This document shows positions 7,080-16,190 of a stretch of DNA of 43,082 nt, piece after piece. Made by a program: the position numbers and the translations under genes. The notes beneath the pieces are model-generated. The model was not told the DNA's origin. It made no database searches and saw nothing but the letters and a program-made list of their open reading frames with translations. This DNA comes from Acidobacteriota bacterium (GTDB lineage Bacteria > Acidobacteriota > Vicinamibacteria > Vicinamibacterales > UBA2999): NCBI GenBank assembly GCA_027622905.1, contig JAQBVV010000011.1:1-43082 (forward strand), read 5' to 3'. Position 1 is the stretch's first letter; every line of letters starts with the position of its first letter.

Positions 7080-8060
7080 ATGGTCAAGCGTTACACGATG
7101 CTAGCGGTGCTTGTCGCGGTGGTGGTTTCTGCGGTGCCGGCGCTGATCGTTGCCCAGCAACCAGCCCAGAGCGCCACCTCCGCGCTCGCGTCGGCACAGG
7201 AACTCCTGCCGTGGGCATTTCTCGTTGCCGCGCCAGGTCAACAACGAGCGGACGATGGCACGGTCAAGCGGCTTCCGGGGAGCACGCTGGGCTTTACAGT
7301 GCCCGAGATCAACGACCCGTTCGCACCACCGGATTGGTACCCCAACGATCATCCACCGATGCCGGAGATCGTGGCCCGGGGCAGAAACCCCGAGGTACGT
7401 GCCTGTTCGCAGTGCCACCTCCCGAACGGACTCGGACACCCGGAGTCGTCTGGCATGGCCGCACTCCCGGCGGCCTACATCGCTCAGCAGATGGCTGACT
7501 TCCGCGCTATCGACCGCAAGAACTCCGGCATCATGACGATCATCGCCAAGGGCATGACGGAGGCGGAGATCGCCGAGGCGGCGGCGTACTTCTCGAGCCT
7601 TCCGATGCAGCCGTGGACCAGGGTGGTCGAGACCGAGACAGTGCCTGAGACCTATGTCGGCCCCGGCAACATGCGTTTCGAGGTGCACGGGGGCGGCACC
7701 GAGCCGCTCGGGCAGCGGATTATCGAGGTCCCCGAAGATGCCGAACTCGCGGAGCTGCGCGACTCCCATTCGGGATTCGTCGCCTACGTGCCCATGGGCA
7801 GCATCAGGGCTGGCGAAGTCCTCGCCACGACGGGCGCGGACGTCCAGTGCGGCATCTGTCATGGCCCGGACTTGAGAGGCCGGGGCCCGATTCCCGGCAT
7901 CGCCGGTCGCTCGGCCGTCTACATCGCCAGACAGCTCTATAGTTTCCAGCATGGTCTTCGCGAGGGTGACTGGGCTCCGCTGATGTCGGAGGCCGTCGCC
8001 GACCTGTCCGTCGAGGACATCGTCGCGCTCTCTGCGTACGTGGCCTCGAGAACGCCGTAA
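7080..8060 (+). CDS. Di-haem cytochrome c, exported
   Basis: This 326-residue protein has an N-terminal signal peptide (to about residue 25) and two cytochrome c domains. The haem motifs are CSQCH (C109, C112, H113) and CGICH (C257, C260, H261). Likely axial methionines lie in GIMTIIAKGM and in the segment around PLMSEAVADL. The first domain is followed by about 60 residues of linker. AGGAGG stands nine bases before the ATG, the strongest ribosome binding site in this region. It lies 24 bases after madM, so it is probably cotranscribed with the malonate carrier, although there is no known need for a cytochrome in malonate use. The partner dehydrogenase is not in the window. Confidence 0.87.
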   Translation: MVKRYTMLAVLVAVVVSAVPALIVAQQPAQSATSALASAQELLPWAFLVAAPGQQRADDGTVKRLPGSTLGFTVPEINDPFAPPDWYPNDHPPMPEIVARGRNPEVRACSQCHLPNGLGHPESSGMAALPAAYIAQQMADFRAIDRKNSGIMTIIAKGMTEAEIAEAAAYFSSLPMQPWTRVVETETVPETYVGPGNMRFEVHGGGTEPLGQRIIEVPEDAELAELRDSHSGFVAYVPMGSIRAGEVLATTGADVQCGICHGPDLRGRGPIPGIAGRSAVYIARQLYSFQHGLREGDWAPLMSEAVADLSVEDIVALSAYVASRTP

Positions 8061-8122
8061 CGCCTCGCAACCCGCGACACCGGCACATCGAACGAGCGCC
8101 GGGGAACATCGATCGAAGAACA

Positions 8123-8157
8123 GCGCTGCCGCTCGATCCGTCATCGAGAGGCAGCGC
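8123..8157. terminator. Hairpin terminator between cytochrome and peroxiredoxin genes
   Basis: GCGCTGCC (8123-8130) pairs with GGCAGCGC (8150-8157), and inside it CTCGAT (8132-8137) pairs with ATCGAG (8143-8148) around a five-base loop, giving a 14-bp stem with one mismatch. It sits between convergent genes and can serve both. No U-run follows on either strand. Confidence 0.6.
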
Positions 8158-8176
8158 GATCGGTCAACGCCAGCCG

Positions 8177-8839
8177 CTACGCCTTTGGCTGCGGTACGAT
8201 CCGCAGATAGGGCCGGGGGGCCTTCCATCCCTGTGGATACGTCTTCTTCGCGTCCTCATCGGAGACCGACGGAAGAATGATGACGTCCTCGCCCTGCTTC
8301 CAGTTCACCGGCGTCGCCACCTTGTTCTTCGCCGTCAGTTGCATGGAATCGAGCACGCGCAGTACCTCGTCGAAGTTGCGCCCGGTGCTCATCGGGTAGG
8401 CGATGATGAGCTTGATCCTCTTGTCTGGCCCGATGATGAAGACATTCCGCACCGTCTGATTGTCGGCCGCCGTCCGGCCGTCGCAGCCGCCTTCAAGATC
8501 CGCGGGTAACATCCCCCATTTCTTGGAGATCTCCAGCGTCGTATCACCGATCATCGGGTAGTTCGGCGCGTGGCCCTGGGTCTCCTTGATGTCGATGGCC
8601 CAGCGCTTGTGATTGTCCACCGGGTCGACGCTCAGGCCGATGATCTTGGTATTGCGTTTGTCGAACTCGGGCTTGAGCCGGGCCATGTAGCCCAGTTCGG
8701 TCGTGCAGACCGGCGTGAAATCCTTGGGGTGCGAGAACAGCACCGCCCACGAATCACCGATCCACTCGTGAAACGTGATCGGCCCCTGGGTCGTGTCGGC
8801 CTCGAAGTCTGGTGCCAGATCGCCAAGTCGAAGACTCAT
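8177..8839 (-). CDS. 1-Cys peroxiredoxin (Prx6 type)
   Basis: This 220-residue cytoplasmic enzyme reduces peroxides. The peroxidatic cysteine is C45 in HPKDFTPVCTTE, with the conserved T and P of the PxxxT/SxxC motif. The long C-terminal domain (IIAYPMSTGRNFDEVLRVLDS, then VATPVNWKQGEDVIILPSV) is the signature of the Prx6/1-Cys group. A second cysteine in GGCDGR is not in the usual resolving position. The start at 8839 follows AGAAGG; an upstream extension to 8887 has no support. A TATACT box on this strand at 8900-8905 is a likely -10 element. It is probably a single-gene unit. Confidence 0.95.
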   Translation of the reverse strand: MSLRLGDLAPDFEADTTQGPITFHEWIGDSWAVLFSHPKDFTPVCTTELGYMARLKPEFDKRNTKIIGLSVDPVDNHKRWAIDIKETQGHAPNYPMIGDTTLEISKKWGMLPADLEGGCDGRTAADNQTVRNVFIIGPDKRIKLIIAYPMSTGRNFDEVLRVLDSMQLTAKNKVATPVNWKQGEDVIILPSVSDEDAKKTYPQGWKAPRPYLRIVPQPKA

Positions 8840-8899
8840 CAGAACAACCTTCTCTGCAGTGTGGTGTGTACGTCGGGCCGCCGCCATCTAAGACCTATC

Positions 8900-8905
8900 A
8901 GTATA
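8900..8905 (-). promoter_or_regulatory. -10 box of the peroxiredoxin gene
   Basis: TATACT on the minus strand about 60 bases before the start codon, five of six matches to the consensus. The -35 region (around TTCGCC) is weak, so an activator may be involved. Confidence 0.4.
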
Positions 8906-8955
8906 GTGGACGCTTCGAGCGGCGAACGCGCCAGAGGCCCGGTCACCGGCGGGGC

Positions 8956-11502
8956 TCAAAACCTGAAGCGGATCCCGACGGTCGGCAGCCGGGGAATCGA
9001 CTGGTCGCGCGCTTCGACAAGACGGGGCCGGTCCGAGTCCGGATCGAACTCCAGCCGCGGCTCGTACGCACCAGCATTCTTGCGGTTCAACGCATTGATC
9101 ACTTCCGCGTACAACTCCCAACGCCCCGCGGCTCCGCGGGGCCGCCACGTGGCCCGCACGTCCACGCGGGCAAACATCGGCAGGCGCGCCTGGTTGAGAT
9201 TCGCTGTGGAACCGAAGTCCACGGCGTAGACCAGCCTCCCCTCGCCATCGACGTCCGGCACAAGTTCGCTGGTATCGCCATCGGCATCGACGTCATTGGC
9301 ATCTTCCGTGCCGGCCACCCTGATCCCGATCGGCGCGGTTCGCGGAAATCCGGAGGCCACCCGGATCGTCGATGCCAGTTCCCAGCGCGGCGTCAGCCGG
9401 TAGGACCCGACCATCGCGAACGCATGACGCCGGTCGTACTCGAACGCGTAGCGCCGACCGTACGCGTCCCGAACCGCCTTGCCCCAGGTGTAGCTGGCCC
9501 ACCCGTTCACGCGGGCATCCGACGGCACGCGCAACCGGGAGAGCAGCACGTCGAACCCGTAGGCCCGTCCGCGACCGTCGTTGCCCGGAATCGTCGTGAT
9601 GATCGGGTCGGTCGGCACACTGGATGTCAACGCCACCGGAAAGTCGTACTGCGCGACGCGCCTCCGCCGCGCAATCTCCGACTCGAGCTGTCCGAGGAGC
9701 AGGTCAGCGAAATACTTGTAGTAGCCTTCGACGCGCAGCGACGCGCCCAGGCCAAGGTCACGCTCGGCGCCGACCGAGCCGTGCCATGACTGCTCACTGC
9801 GCAGCTTGGCGACCGCTTCATCGGACAGATCCAGCACGTAGTCGCTCTGCGCCAGCTTCTCGTAGCCTGGGCTCTGCGTGTACCGCCCCACCGCGCCCGT
9901 CACGCGGGTCGCCGGTCCGAGGTCCAGCGAGACGGCCATCCTTGGCGACAACTGGGTTTCCCTGGTGATGCCCACACGGTCCACGCGCAGGCCTGCCTGA
10001 AGCACACCCCGCGAACCGACGTGCCACGTGTCCCGCAACCAGACACCACCCCGCGTCGAGCGGCGGAATGTGCTCAGTAAATCGGGAAGGCCCGCTCCGC
10101 CCTGCACGCTCGACCCATTGGCAGCTCCTGGATTCCGGTCGCCGGAGATCTCGAATCGGAGGCCGGTCGACAACCGGTGCACCTCTGCGCCAGCCTCCAC
10201 GACGTGCGTGGCAAAGGCCCAGGAGAATCCCTGGCGCACCGACAGGTCCTCCACCGTGAGTGCTCGCTCGAACACGACGTCAGACGCTCCGAACGTATCC
10301 TCAGCCGGCGCATTCGACCGACGGCTCGTGTTCTCGAACACGGCGTCCACGCCAAACGTGGACCGGGTGTCGGAGTACGCCACCACGGTGTGTGCGTGCC
10401 CCCGCGCTCCGATCAATGTCTCGATGCGCGCCCAGGCCAGATCGTTGTCCGTGTCGTCCTGGAACGTGCCACGCGCCGAATTCTGATCGATCTCCAGCGC
10501 CGCCGCCTGCCGACTCCGCAAACCGAAGACCGTCACCGTGCTCCTCGCGCTTGGCTCCCACACACCCTTGGCCTGCACATCGGCGAATCCCGGAAACTGC
10601 TGATCGGTGAAGCGCTCGGCGACCAGATCGTAATAGGTGCGACGTCCGGTCACGAGCCACGAACCCGCGACGTCGCCCGGCAGCGGACCTTCGAGCACGA
10701 CGTTGGCATCCGTGATACTGAGCGACGCCGACCCCGTCAGGCCGTCGTCCCGCCGGCCATCACGATTCTCGACGACCAGCAGCGACGACAGGCGGTCGCC
10801 GTACTCGACGCTGAATCCGCCTGTGGACAGTTCGAAACGCTGGATGGTCTCTGGATTGAACGCGGTCGTGAGACCGAACAGTCGGTAGGGATCGTGGACC
10901 TCGACTCCGTCCATGACAGTGAGGTTCTGATCGGGCGCCCCTCCTCGCACCGCGAGACGGCTTCCAAACTCCTCCGTCGCGGCCACGCCCGGGAGCGTCT
11001 GCAAGGTGCGAAAGATGTTGTCCGCCGCGCCCGGCGTGCGCAACACTTGCGACGGCTGCACGACCTCTGTGGCTGGCGCCGCGCCGGGCGCCGACGCCAC
11101 CACGTCCACCGATGTCGCGAACGAGGTATCGGGGGCGAGCGCCAGTTCGGTCTCGACCAGCCCCTCCACCCCCACGTCGAGCGTCGTCGTCAGAGAAAAG
11201 TATGCCGGAGCCTCGACCCGTACGACCACGCGGCCCCTCGGTACGACCAGCGAGAACCGTCCTTCAGCATCGGTGACGGCACGCGCCTCACCCGCGACGC
11301 CCTCGCCCACAGCCAGTACCACCGCGTCCGGGATCGCGGCACCCGTCTCCGCGTCAAGCACCCGTCCCTCCACCGCGACCGCCGGAGGCGCCTGCGCGAG
11401 AACCCGCACGGCACCGGGACAGACGAGGATCGCAAACGCCGCGACCAGTGACAGCAGGATACGCAGGGGTGTCACGCCGACGCCCGTGCAAAGACGGCGC
11501 AC
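8956..11502 (-). CDS. TonB-dependent outer-membrane receptor with carboxypeptidase-regulatory domain
   Basis: This 848-residue protein has a signal peptide (hydrophobic stretch at about residues 12-35). A carboxypeptidase-regulatory-like beta domain (about 44-115) contains VEGRVLDAETGAAIPDAVVLAV. The TonB plug follows (about 140-245; RTLQTLPGVAATEEFGSRLAVRGG and VMDGVEVHDPYRLFG), then a 22-strand-type barrel ending in the aromatic VGIRFRF. It would import a substrate, probably a metal complex given its neighbours, across the outer membrane using TonB energy. The GTG start at 11502 has AGGG six bases upstream and lies eight bases after the RND gene, making it the last gene of the operon. It is shorter than the roughly 1,000-residue Oar-type receptors common in acidobacteria. 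Confidence 0.92.
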   Translation of the reverse strand: MRRLCTGVGVTPLRILLSLVAAFAILVCPGAVRVLAQAPPAVAVEGRVLDAETGAAIPDAVVLAVGEGVAGEARAVTDAEGRFSLVVPRGRVVVRVEAPAYFSLTTTLDVGVEGLVETELALAPDTSFATSVDVVASAPGAAPATEVVQPSQVLRTPGAADNIFRTLQTLPGVAATEEFGSRLAVRGGAPDQNLTVMDGVEVHDPYRLFGLTTAFNPETIQRFELSTGGFSVEYGDRLSSLLVVENRDGRRDDGLTGSASLSITDANVVLEGPLPGDVAGSWLVTGRRTYYDLVAERFTDQQFPGFADVQAKGVWEPSARSTVTVFGLRSRQAAALEIDQNSARGTFQDDTDNDLAWARIETLIGARGHAHTVVAYSDTRSTFGVDAVFENTSRRSNAPAEDTFGASDVVFERALTVEDLSVRQGFSWAFATHVVEAGAEVHRLSTGLRFEISGDRNPGAANGSSVQGGAGLPDLLSTFRRSTRGGVWLRDTWHVGSRGVLQAGLRVDRVGITRETQLSPRMAVSLDLGPATRVTGAVGRYTQSPGYEKLAQSDYVLDLSDEAVAKLRSEQSWHGSVGAERDLGLGASLRVEGYYKYFADLLLGQLESEIARRRRVAQYDFPVALTSSVPTDPIITTIPGNDGRGRAYGFDVLLSRLRVPSDARVNGWASYTWGKAVRDAYGRRYAFEYDRRHAFAMVGSYRLTPRWELASTIRVASGFPRTAPIGIRVAGTEDANDVDADGDTSELVPDVDGEGRLVYAVDFGSTANLNQARLPMFARVDVRATWRPRGAAGRWELYAEVINALNRKNAGAYEPRLEFDPDSDRPRLVEARDQSIPRLPTVGIRFRF

Positions 11503-11509
11503 CGGAACC

Positions 11510-14500
11510 CTACGTGGTGGCGACCGTCGTGTCGCCTGCGCGCGTCTTCAGACGCCCGTATTTCAGATACAGCGTCGGCACGACGATCATGTTCAACAAC
11601 GTCGAGGTCGTCAGTCCGCACAGGATCACGATCGCCATCGGAGTCTGGATCTCGCTCCCCGCCTCGCCGCCTCGCAAGGCCAGCGGCATCAACGCCAGGG
11701 CCGACGCCATCGCCGTCATCAGGATGGGCACGAGACGTTCGTGCGCCGCTCGCTCCACCGCTGTCCGAAGGCTCGTCACCCCCTCCTCACGCACCAGGTG
11801 CTGGATGTGCGAGACCAGCATGATGCCGTTGCGGGTGGCAATGCCGAACAACGTGATGAACCCGATAATCGAGGCGATACTCAGAACCCCACCCGCCAGG
11901 AAGACGCCAGCCACCCCGCCGATGAGCGCCAGCGGCAGGTTCAGCATCACAAGCACCGCATCCCGGGCGCGCCCTAACGCGAGCACCAGCAGCATGAACA
12001 GGCCGGCCACGGCCGCGGCGCCCAGCACCAGCAGCGTTTCGGTCGCGCTCTCCTGGCTCTCGAACTGGCCACCGTACTCCACGCGGTATCCGTCCGGCAT
12101 CGGCACCTGCGCGGCCACGGCCGCCTGGATGTCTTCAACGACGCTACCGAGGTCGCGGCCCGCCACGTTGGACGACGCGACGATCCGGCGCTGCACGTTC
12201 TCGCGGAGAATCATGTTCGCGCCCATCTCCCGCCGCACGTCGGCCAGCACGCGAATCGGCACCGAATGGCCAGAGGGCGTGTCCACCGGCAGGTCGGCAA
12301 TCCGTTCGAAGTCAACGGCGGATTCGGCGTCGAATTTCACGACCAGGTCGAACGCGGTCGCGCGATCGAAGATCCGGCCGACCGTCGTGCCGGCGAAGCT
12401 GGTCTCGACCGCCTCGGCCACATCTTGAACGCGCAGCCCGTACTGCGCAATTGCCTGGCGGTTCAGCACGAAACGCACGAACGGGATCTCCGTCTGGGAT
12501 TCGAGCGTCAGGTCCGCCACGCCGTCCACGCCACTCATCGCATCCCGGACACGCTCACCGATGCGGCGCAACGTCACGAGATCGTCTCCGACAATCTTCA
12601 CGGCGATGTTCGCGCGCGTCCCTGACAGCATGTGGTCGATGCGATGAGAGATCGGTTGCCCGATCGCGACGTTGGTGCCGGGCAATCCAGCGAACCCCTG
12701 CCGCAGCGCCGCCAGGAACTCCTCGCGCGGACGCTCTCCGGCACGCAGGCCCACATCGATTTCGGCCGCTTCGACGCCCTGCACGTGCTCATCCAGTTCT
12801 GCGCGGCCGGTGCGCCGTGCCGTCGCGACGACCTCGGGCTGCGCCAGCAGAATCTGCTCGACACGCCGCCCGATCTCGTCGGACTTGTCCAGCGAGGTGC
12901 CTGGCATCGTGTTCGTGGTGATCGTCAGGCTCCCTTCCTGAAACTCGGGCAGAAACGCGGTGCCGAACCGCGTCATCGCCAGTCCAGCTCCCACCAGCAG
13001 CACCACCGAGATCGCGGTCACCACGCGCGGATGGTTGAGTGCGTACGGCAGTCCCCCGGCAAAGCGCGCCTTCAGCGTGCGGGCCAGCCACCCCTCGTGG
13101 CCCCGCACGATCGTGGCCGCGCGCGGCAGGAAGGCAAAGCACAATGCCGGTGTCACGACGAGCGCCACACCCAGCGACGCCATGAGCGCGACGATGTACG
13201 CGAACGCCAGCGGCGTCAGCAGGCGCCCTTCGACGCCGGTCAGCCCAAAGATCGGCAGAAACACCAGGACGATGATGACCGTGGCAAACACGATGGATGT
13301 CCGGATTTCGAGTGTGGCATCGCGCACGACAACCGCGGCCGAGCGGCGCTCGTCCGGCGGCAGTGCCGCGTTCAATCGGAGCCGGCGTACCACGTTCTCC
13401 ACGTCGATGATCGCGTCGTCAACAAGCACCCCGATCGCGATCGCCAGACCGCCCAGCGTCATGGTGTTGATCGTCACGCCGAAGCCCCGTAGCACGAGAA
13501 GCGCCGCGGCCAGGGAGAGCGGCATCGCCGTCAGCGTGATGGCCGCCGCGCGTGTGTTGGCCAGAAACAGGAGCACGACGGCGATGACCAGGAACGCGCC
13601 GTCGCGCAGCGCGTCGATCACGTTGTTGACGGCCACCTGGATGAAATCAGCCTGTCGGAAGATCCGGCGGTCGATCGTGATCCCCGGAGGGAGCTCAGCC
13701 TGCAGCGCATCGAGTTCACGGTCGAGCAGCGCCGTCACCTCGATCGTGTTCGCGCCGGGCTGCTTCTGGACGCCGACGATCACCGCAGGGGACCCGTTCC
13801 GCGACCCCTCTCCGCGTCTGAGCGCCGCACCTTCTCGCACCTCCGCCACATCCCGGATCAGCACCGACCGCGTGCCGCGCATCGCGACGACGCTATTGCC
13901 AATCTCGTCAACGGCGTTGGTGCGACCGATGACCTGCAGGACATACTCCTGCGGCCCCTCCGAGTAAATACCGGCCGACGCGTTCTGGCTGGCGCCGCGC
14001 GCCGCGTCGAGCAGTTCAGTGAGGGAGACATTGTTTGCCCGCAACGCGTCGGGATGCGCCACCACCTGGAACTGCCGCTCGGCACCACCGATTGGCGTCA
14101 CCTGCGAGACACCCGGCACGGCAAGCAGCCTTCGGCGAACAACCGTGTCGGCCAGCGTCCGCATCGTGAGCGGATCGACGCTCTCCGACGAAAGTGCGAA
14201 AAAGAGGATCTCGCCCATGATCGACGAGATCGGCGCCAGGACCGGCCGCTCGACTTGTGGTGGTAACGAGCCAGCCACGAGCGCCAGCTTCTCGGCCACG
14301 AGCTGGCGCGCGATGTAGATATCCTCGCCCCAGTCGAACTCAACCCAGATGACGCCGATCCCCACCGCGCTCGCGGAGCGGACGCGGCGCACGCCAGACG
14401 CGCCGTTGAGGGCACTCTCGATCGGAAAGGTCACCAACGATTCCATCTCTTCGGGCGCCATCCCGTTGCCTTCCGCGAGAATCGTCACCGTGGGTGCGGT

Positions 14501-14623
14501 GAGGTCCGGGAACACGTCGACCGGCATGTCGCGAGCCGTCCAGGCCCCCGCTGCAAGCAGGAGGACCGACAACGCAAACACGATCCCGTGATGGTCGATC
14601 GACCATTGGATGAGGCGTTTCAT
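11510..14623 (-). CDS. Heavy-metal-type RND efflux pump, inner-membrane subunit
   Basis: This 1037-residue protein has the twelve-helix RND layout: helix 1 at 12-30, a large periplasmic loop (31-335), helices 2-6 (336-480), helix 7 near 525-545, a second loop (545-860), and helices 8-12 (862-1025). The heavy-metal branch is shown by VFPDLTAPTVTILAEGNGMAPEEME and by the acidic TM4 motif GVLVDDAIIDVEN, which carries the proton-relay aspartates. At the position of the CusA copper/silver ligand Met573 (LLYMPSTLPG) this protein has TITTNTMPG, so it lacks that methionine and is probably not a copper/silver pump. The substrate remains unknown. It starts one base after the adaptor stop codon, so the two genes are coupled. 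Confidence 0.93.
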   Translation of the reverse strand: MKRLIQWSIDHHGIVFALSVLLLAAGAWTARDMPVDVFPDLTAPTVTILAEGNGMAPEEMESLVTFPIESALNGASGVRRVRSASAVGIGVIWVEFDWGEDIYIARQLVAEKLALVAGSLPPQVERPVLAPISSIMGEILFFALSSESVDPLTMRTLADTVVRRRLLAVPGVSQVTPIGGAERQFQVVAHPDALRANNVSLTELLDAARGASQNASAGIYSEGPQEYVLQVIGRTNAVDEIGNSVVAMRGTRSVLIRDVAEVREGAALRRGEGSRNGSPAVIVGVQKQPGANTIEVTALLDRELDALQAELPPGITIDRRIFRQADFIQVAVNNVIDALRDGAFLVIAVVLLFLANTRAAAITLTAMPLSLAAALLVLRGFGVTINTMTLGGLAIAIGVLVDDAIIDVENVVRRLRLNAALPPDERRSAAVVVRDATLEIRTSIVFATVIIVLVFLPIFGLTGVEGRLLTPLAFAYIVALMASLGVALVVTPALCFAFLPRAATIVRGHEGWLARTLKARFAGGLPYALNHPRVVTAISVVLLVGAGLAMTRFGTAFLPEFQEGSLTITTNTMPGTSLDKSDEIGRRVEQILLAQPEVVATARRTGRAELDEHVQGVEAAEIDVGLRAGERPREEFLAALRQGFAGLPGTNVAIGQPISHRIDHMLSGTRANIAVKIVGDDLVTLRRIGERVRDAMSGVDGVADLTLESQTEIPFVRFVLNRQAIAQYGLRVQDVAEAVETSFAGTTVGRIFDRATAFDLVVKFDAESAVDFERIADLPVDTPSGHSVPIRVLADVRREMGANMILRENVQRRIVASSNVAGRDLGSVVEDIQAAVAAQVPMPDGYRVEYGGQFESQESATETLLVLGAAAVAGLFMLLVLALGRARDAVLVMLNLPLALIGGVAGVFLAGGVLSIASIIGFITLFGIATRNGIMLVSHIQHLVREEGVTSLRTAVERAAHERLVPILMTAMASALALMPLALRGGEAGSEIQTPMAIVILCGLTTSTLLNMIVVPTLYLKYGRLKTRAGDTTVATT

Positions 14624-14624
14624 A

Positions 14625-16190
14625 TCAGTGCAAGTGCCCTTCCGCCGGCAACCCGCCGGCCGCTGAAGCGAGCTGGACGTCGTAGGCCCCCAGGGTCACG
14701 ACGCGCTCGCCCGGTTGCACGCCCGCGCGCACCCCGACCAGGTCCCCGTCCCTCACGCTGATCTCGATAAATCGCCTGGCGAAACTCTCGCCACCCGTTT
14801 GGACGAACACGTAGGGACGTCCCGCCTCGGTCAGCACGGCTTCCTTCGGCACAGCCGGCATCCGCTCGCGCGCGCCGGTGTAGAGGACCGCCGTCGCCAT
14901 CTGACCGATCAGGAGTTGCCCTGCTCGGTTGTCGACGTCGAACTGGACGGGCAGCGCTCGCGTCACAGGGTCGATCACGCCCGCGTCATGCATGTCGTCC
15001 GCCTCGACGACGAGCGGCTCGGCCCGGCCCGGGATCTCGAGCGCGATCTCGGTCACGTCTCGAATCAGCGGCGCATCGGAGGCCGGCACGTGCGCCTGCA
15101 ACTCGACGCGGTCTGTGCGGATAATCCTGAAGAGCGGTGCGCCTTCGTCGTAGGACGCGCCGAGCGCCGCGAACACGGCGGCAAGCCGCCCGGCGATCGG
15201 GGCACGCAGCACGAACGAGTTACCGGATGCGGAGCCGCCCCCGGTCGTCAGGGTCTCATCCCGCTGCGCGAGACGCGCCTCGGCCGCGACGAGACGCGCC
15301 GCCGCTATCGTGGAGGCCCGCCGGGCTTCCTCCACCCGCCGCGCAGGCACGGCGCGTTCCACGAGGAGTCCCTCGGCACGCGCCAGGTCTGCTGCTGCAG
15401 CGTCCACCTCCGCCTGGGCCTCCGCCGCGGCCGCCACCAGCGTTGCGCGGTCGGCGCCAGCGTCTCCCAGCCGAGGCTGGATGCGCCCGAGTTCCTGTCC
15501 CGGTCGCACGCGGTCACCAACCCCCAGAAGCGTCTCGGCCATGAACCGGCCGTCGGCCGGCGCGCCCACGATGGCCTCGCCGCCGGTCAGCGGCTCGATG
15601 ATCGCAGGGACGCGAATGCCGCGGCGCATTTCGGCTTCTTCCACGATTGCCGTCGCGAACCCGATGGTCCACTGCGGCTCCTTCAGGTAGGTGATGGCAC
15701 TCGGGTCGTCCTCAGCCCTGGCCTCCGCATCGGCGACGCCCGCCGCCTGATCCGCGAACACCGTGACGGGGCCGAGATCGTGGCGGTCTACGAGATCCGG
15801 CGCCTCGATGACGAGCGACCAGCGATAGCTGCCGGCCGGCGGCGGAGCGCCGAGCACCCGGTACACGCCAGGCCGCGACGCCTCCTCTCCTTGCAATACG
15901 GCAGGTGGTCCTCCCGACTCGGGCGTGAACTCTATTCGCGGCCGCCCCGTGGTCATCGCCGAGAAGTTACTCAGGCGCGTGAGGTGCACCGCGAACAGCA
16001 CCTCTTCTCCGGCGACGAGCGGTGCGTACTCCATGAACAGCTCGGTCGCCTCTGTCCAGGCCGTGACGTCGAGCGTTGGCAATTCGGCCTCCGGCTCGTC
16101 CTCGACTCCTACTCCGCCGCCGCACGCGGCCATCGAAAGAGCGACGAGTACGCCTGTCAGGCCCCTCCCGATCGTGGTGATGCGCTTCAT
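14625..16190 (-). CDS. RND periplasmic adaptor lipoprotein with an extra N-terminal domain
   Basis: This 521-residue membrane-fusion protein links the RND pump to the TolC-like channel. A lipoprotein-type signal ends at C23 (LSMAACGGG). Residues 45-145 form an additional beta domain (LVAGEEVLFAVHLTRLSNF, then GVYRVLGAPPPAGSYRWSL) resembling the FixH/YtkA type, absent from short adaptors. The adaptor proper starts near 185: RVPAIIEPLTGGEAIVGAPADGRF with two half-lipoyl strands, a coiled-coil hairpin (245-310, Ala/Glu/Arg rich), then beta-barrel and membrane-proximal domains to the end. The last residues GHLH could bind metal. GGGAG five bases before the ATG fixes the start, whose ATGA overlaps the tolC-like stop. 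Confidence 0.9.
   Translation of the reverse strand: MKRITTIGRGLTGVLVALSMAACGGGVGVEDEPEAELPTLDVTAWTEATELFMEYAPLVAGEEVLFAVHLTRLSNFSAMTTGRPRIEFTPESGGPPAVLQGEEASRPGVYRVLGAPPPAGSYRWSLVIEAPDLVDRHDLGPVTVFADQAAGVADAEARAEDDPSAITYLKEPQWTIGFATAIVEEAEMRRGIRVPAIIEPLTGGEAIVGAPADGRFMAETLLGVGDRVRPGQELGRIQPRLGDAGADRATLVAAAAEAQAEVDAAAADLARAEGLLVERAVPARRVEEARRASTIAAARLVAAEARLAQRDETLTTGGGSASGNSFVLRAPIAGRLAAVFAALGASYDEGAPLFRIIRTDRVELQAHVPASDAPLIRDVTEIALEIPGRAEPLVVEADDMHDAGVIDPVTRALPVQFDVDNRAGQLLIGQMATAVLYTGARERMPAVPKEAVLTEAGRPYVFVQTGGESFARRFIEISVRDGDLVGVRAGVQPGERVVTLGAYDVQLASAAGGLPAEGHLH

Noticed and set aside
7101-8228. A 375-codon minus-strand frame opposite the cytochrome gene
   Set aside because: Both CXXCH motifs and the signal peptide are on the plus strand; the antisense product is Arg/His-rich and featureless.
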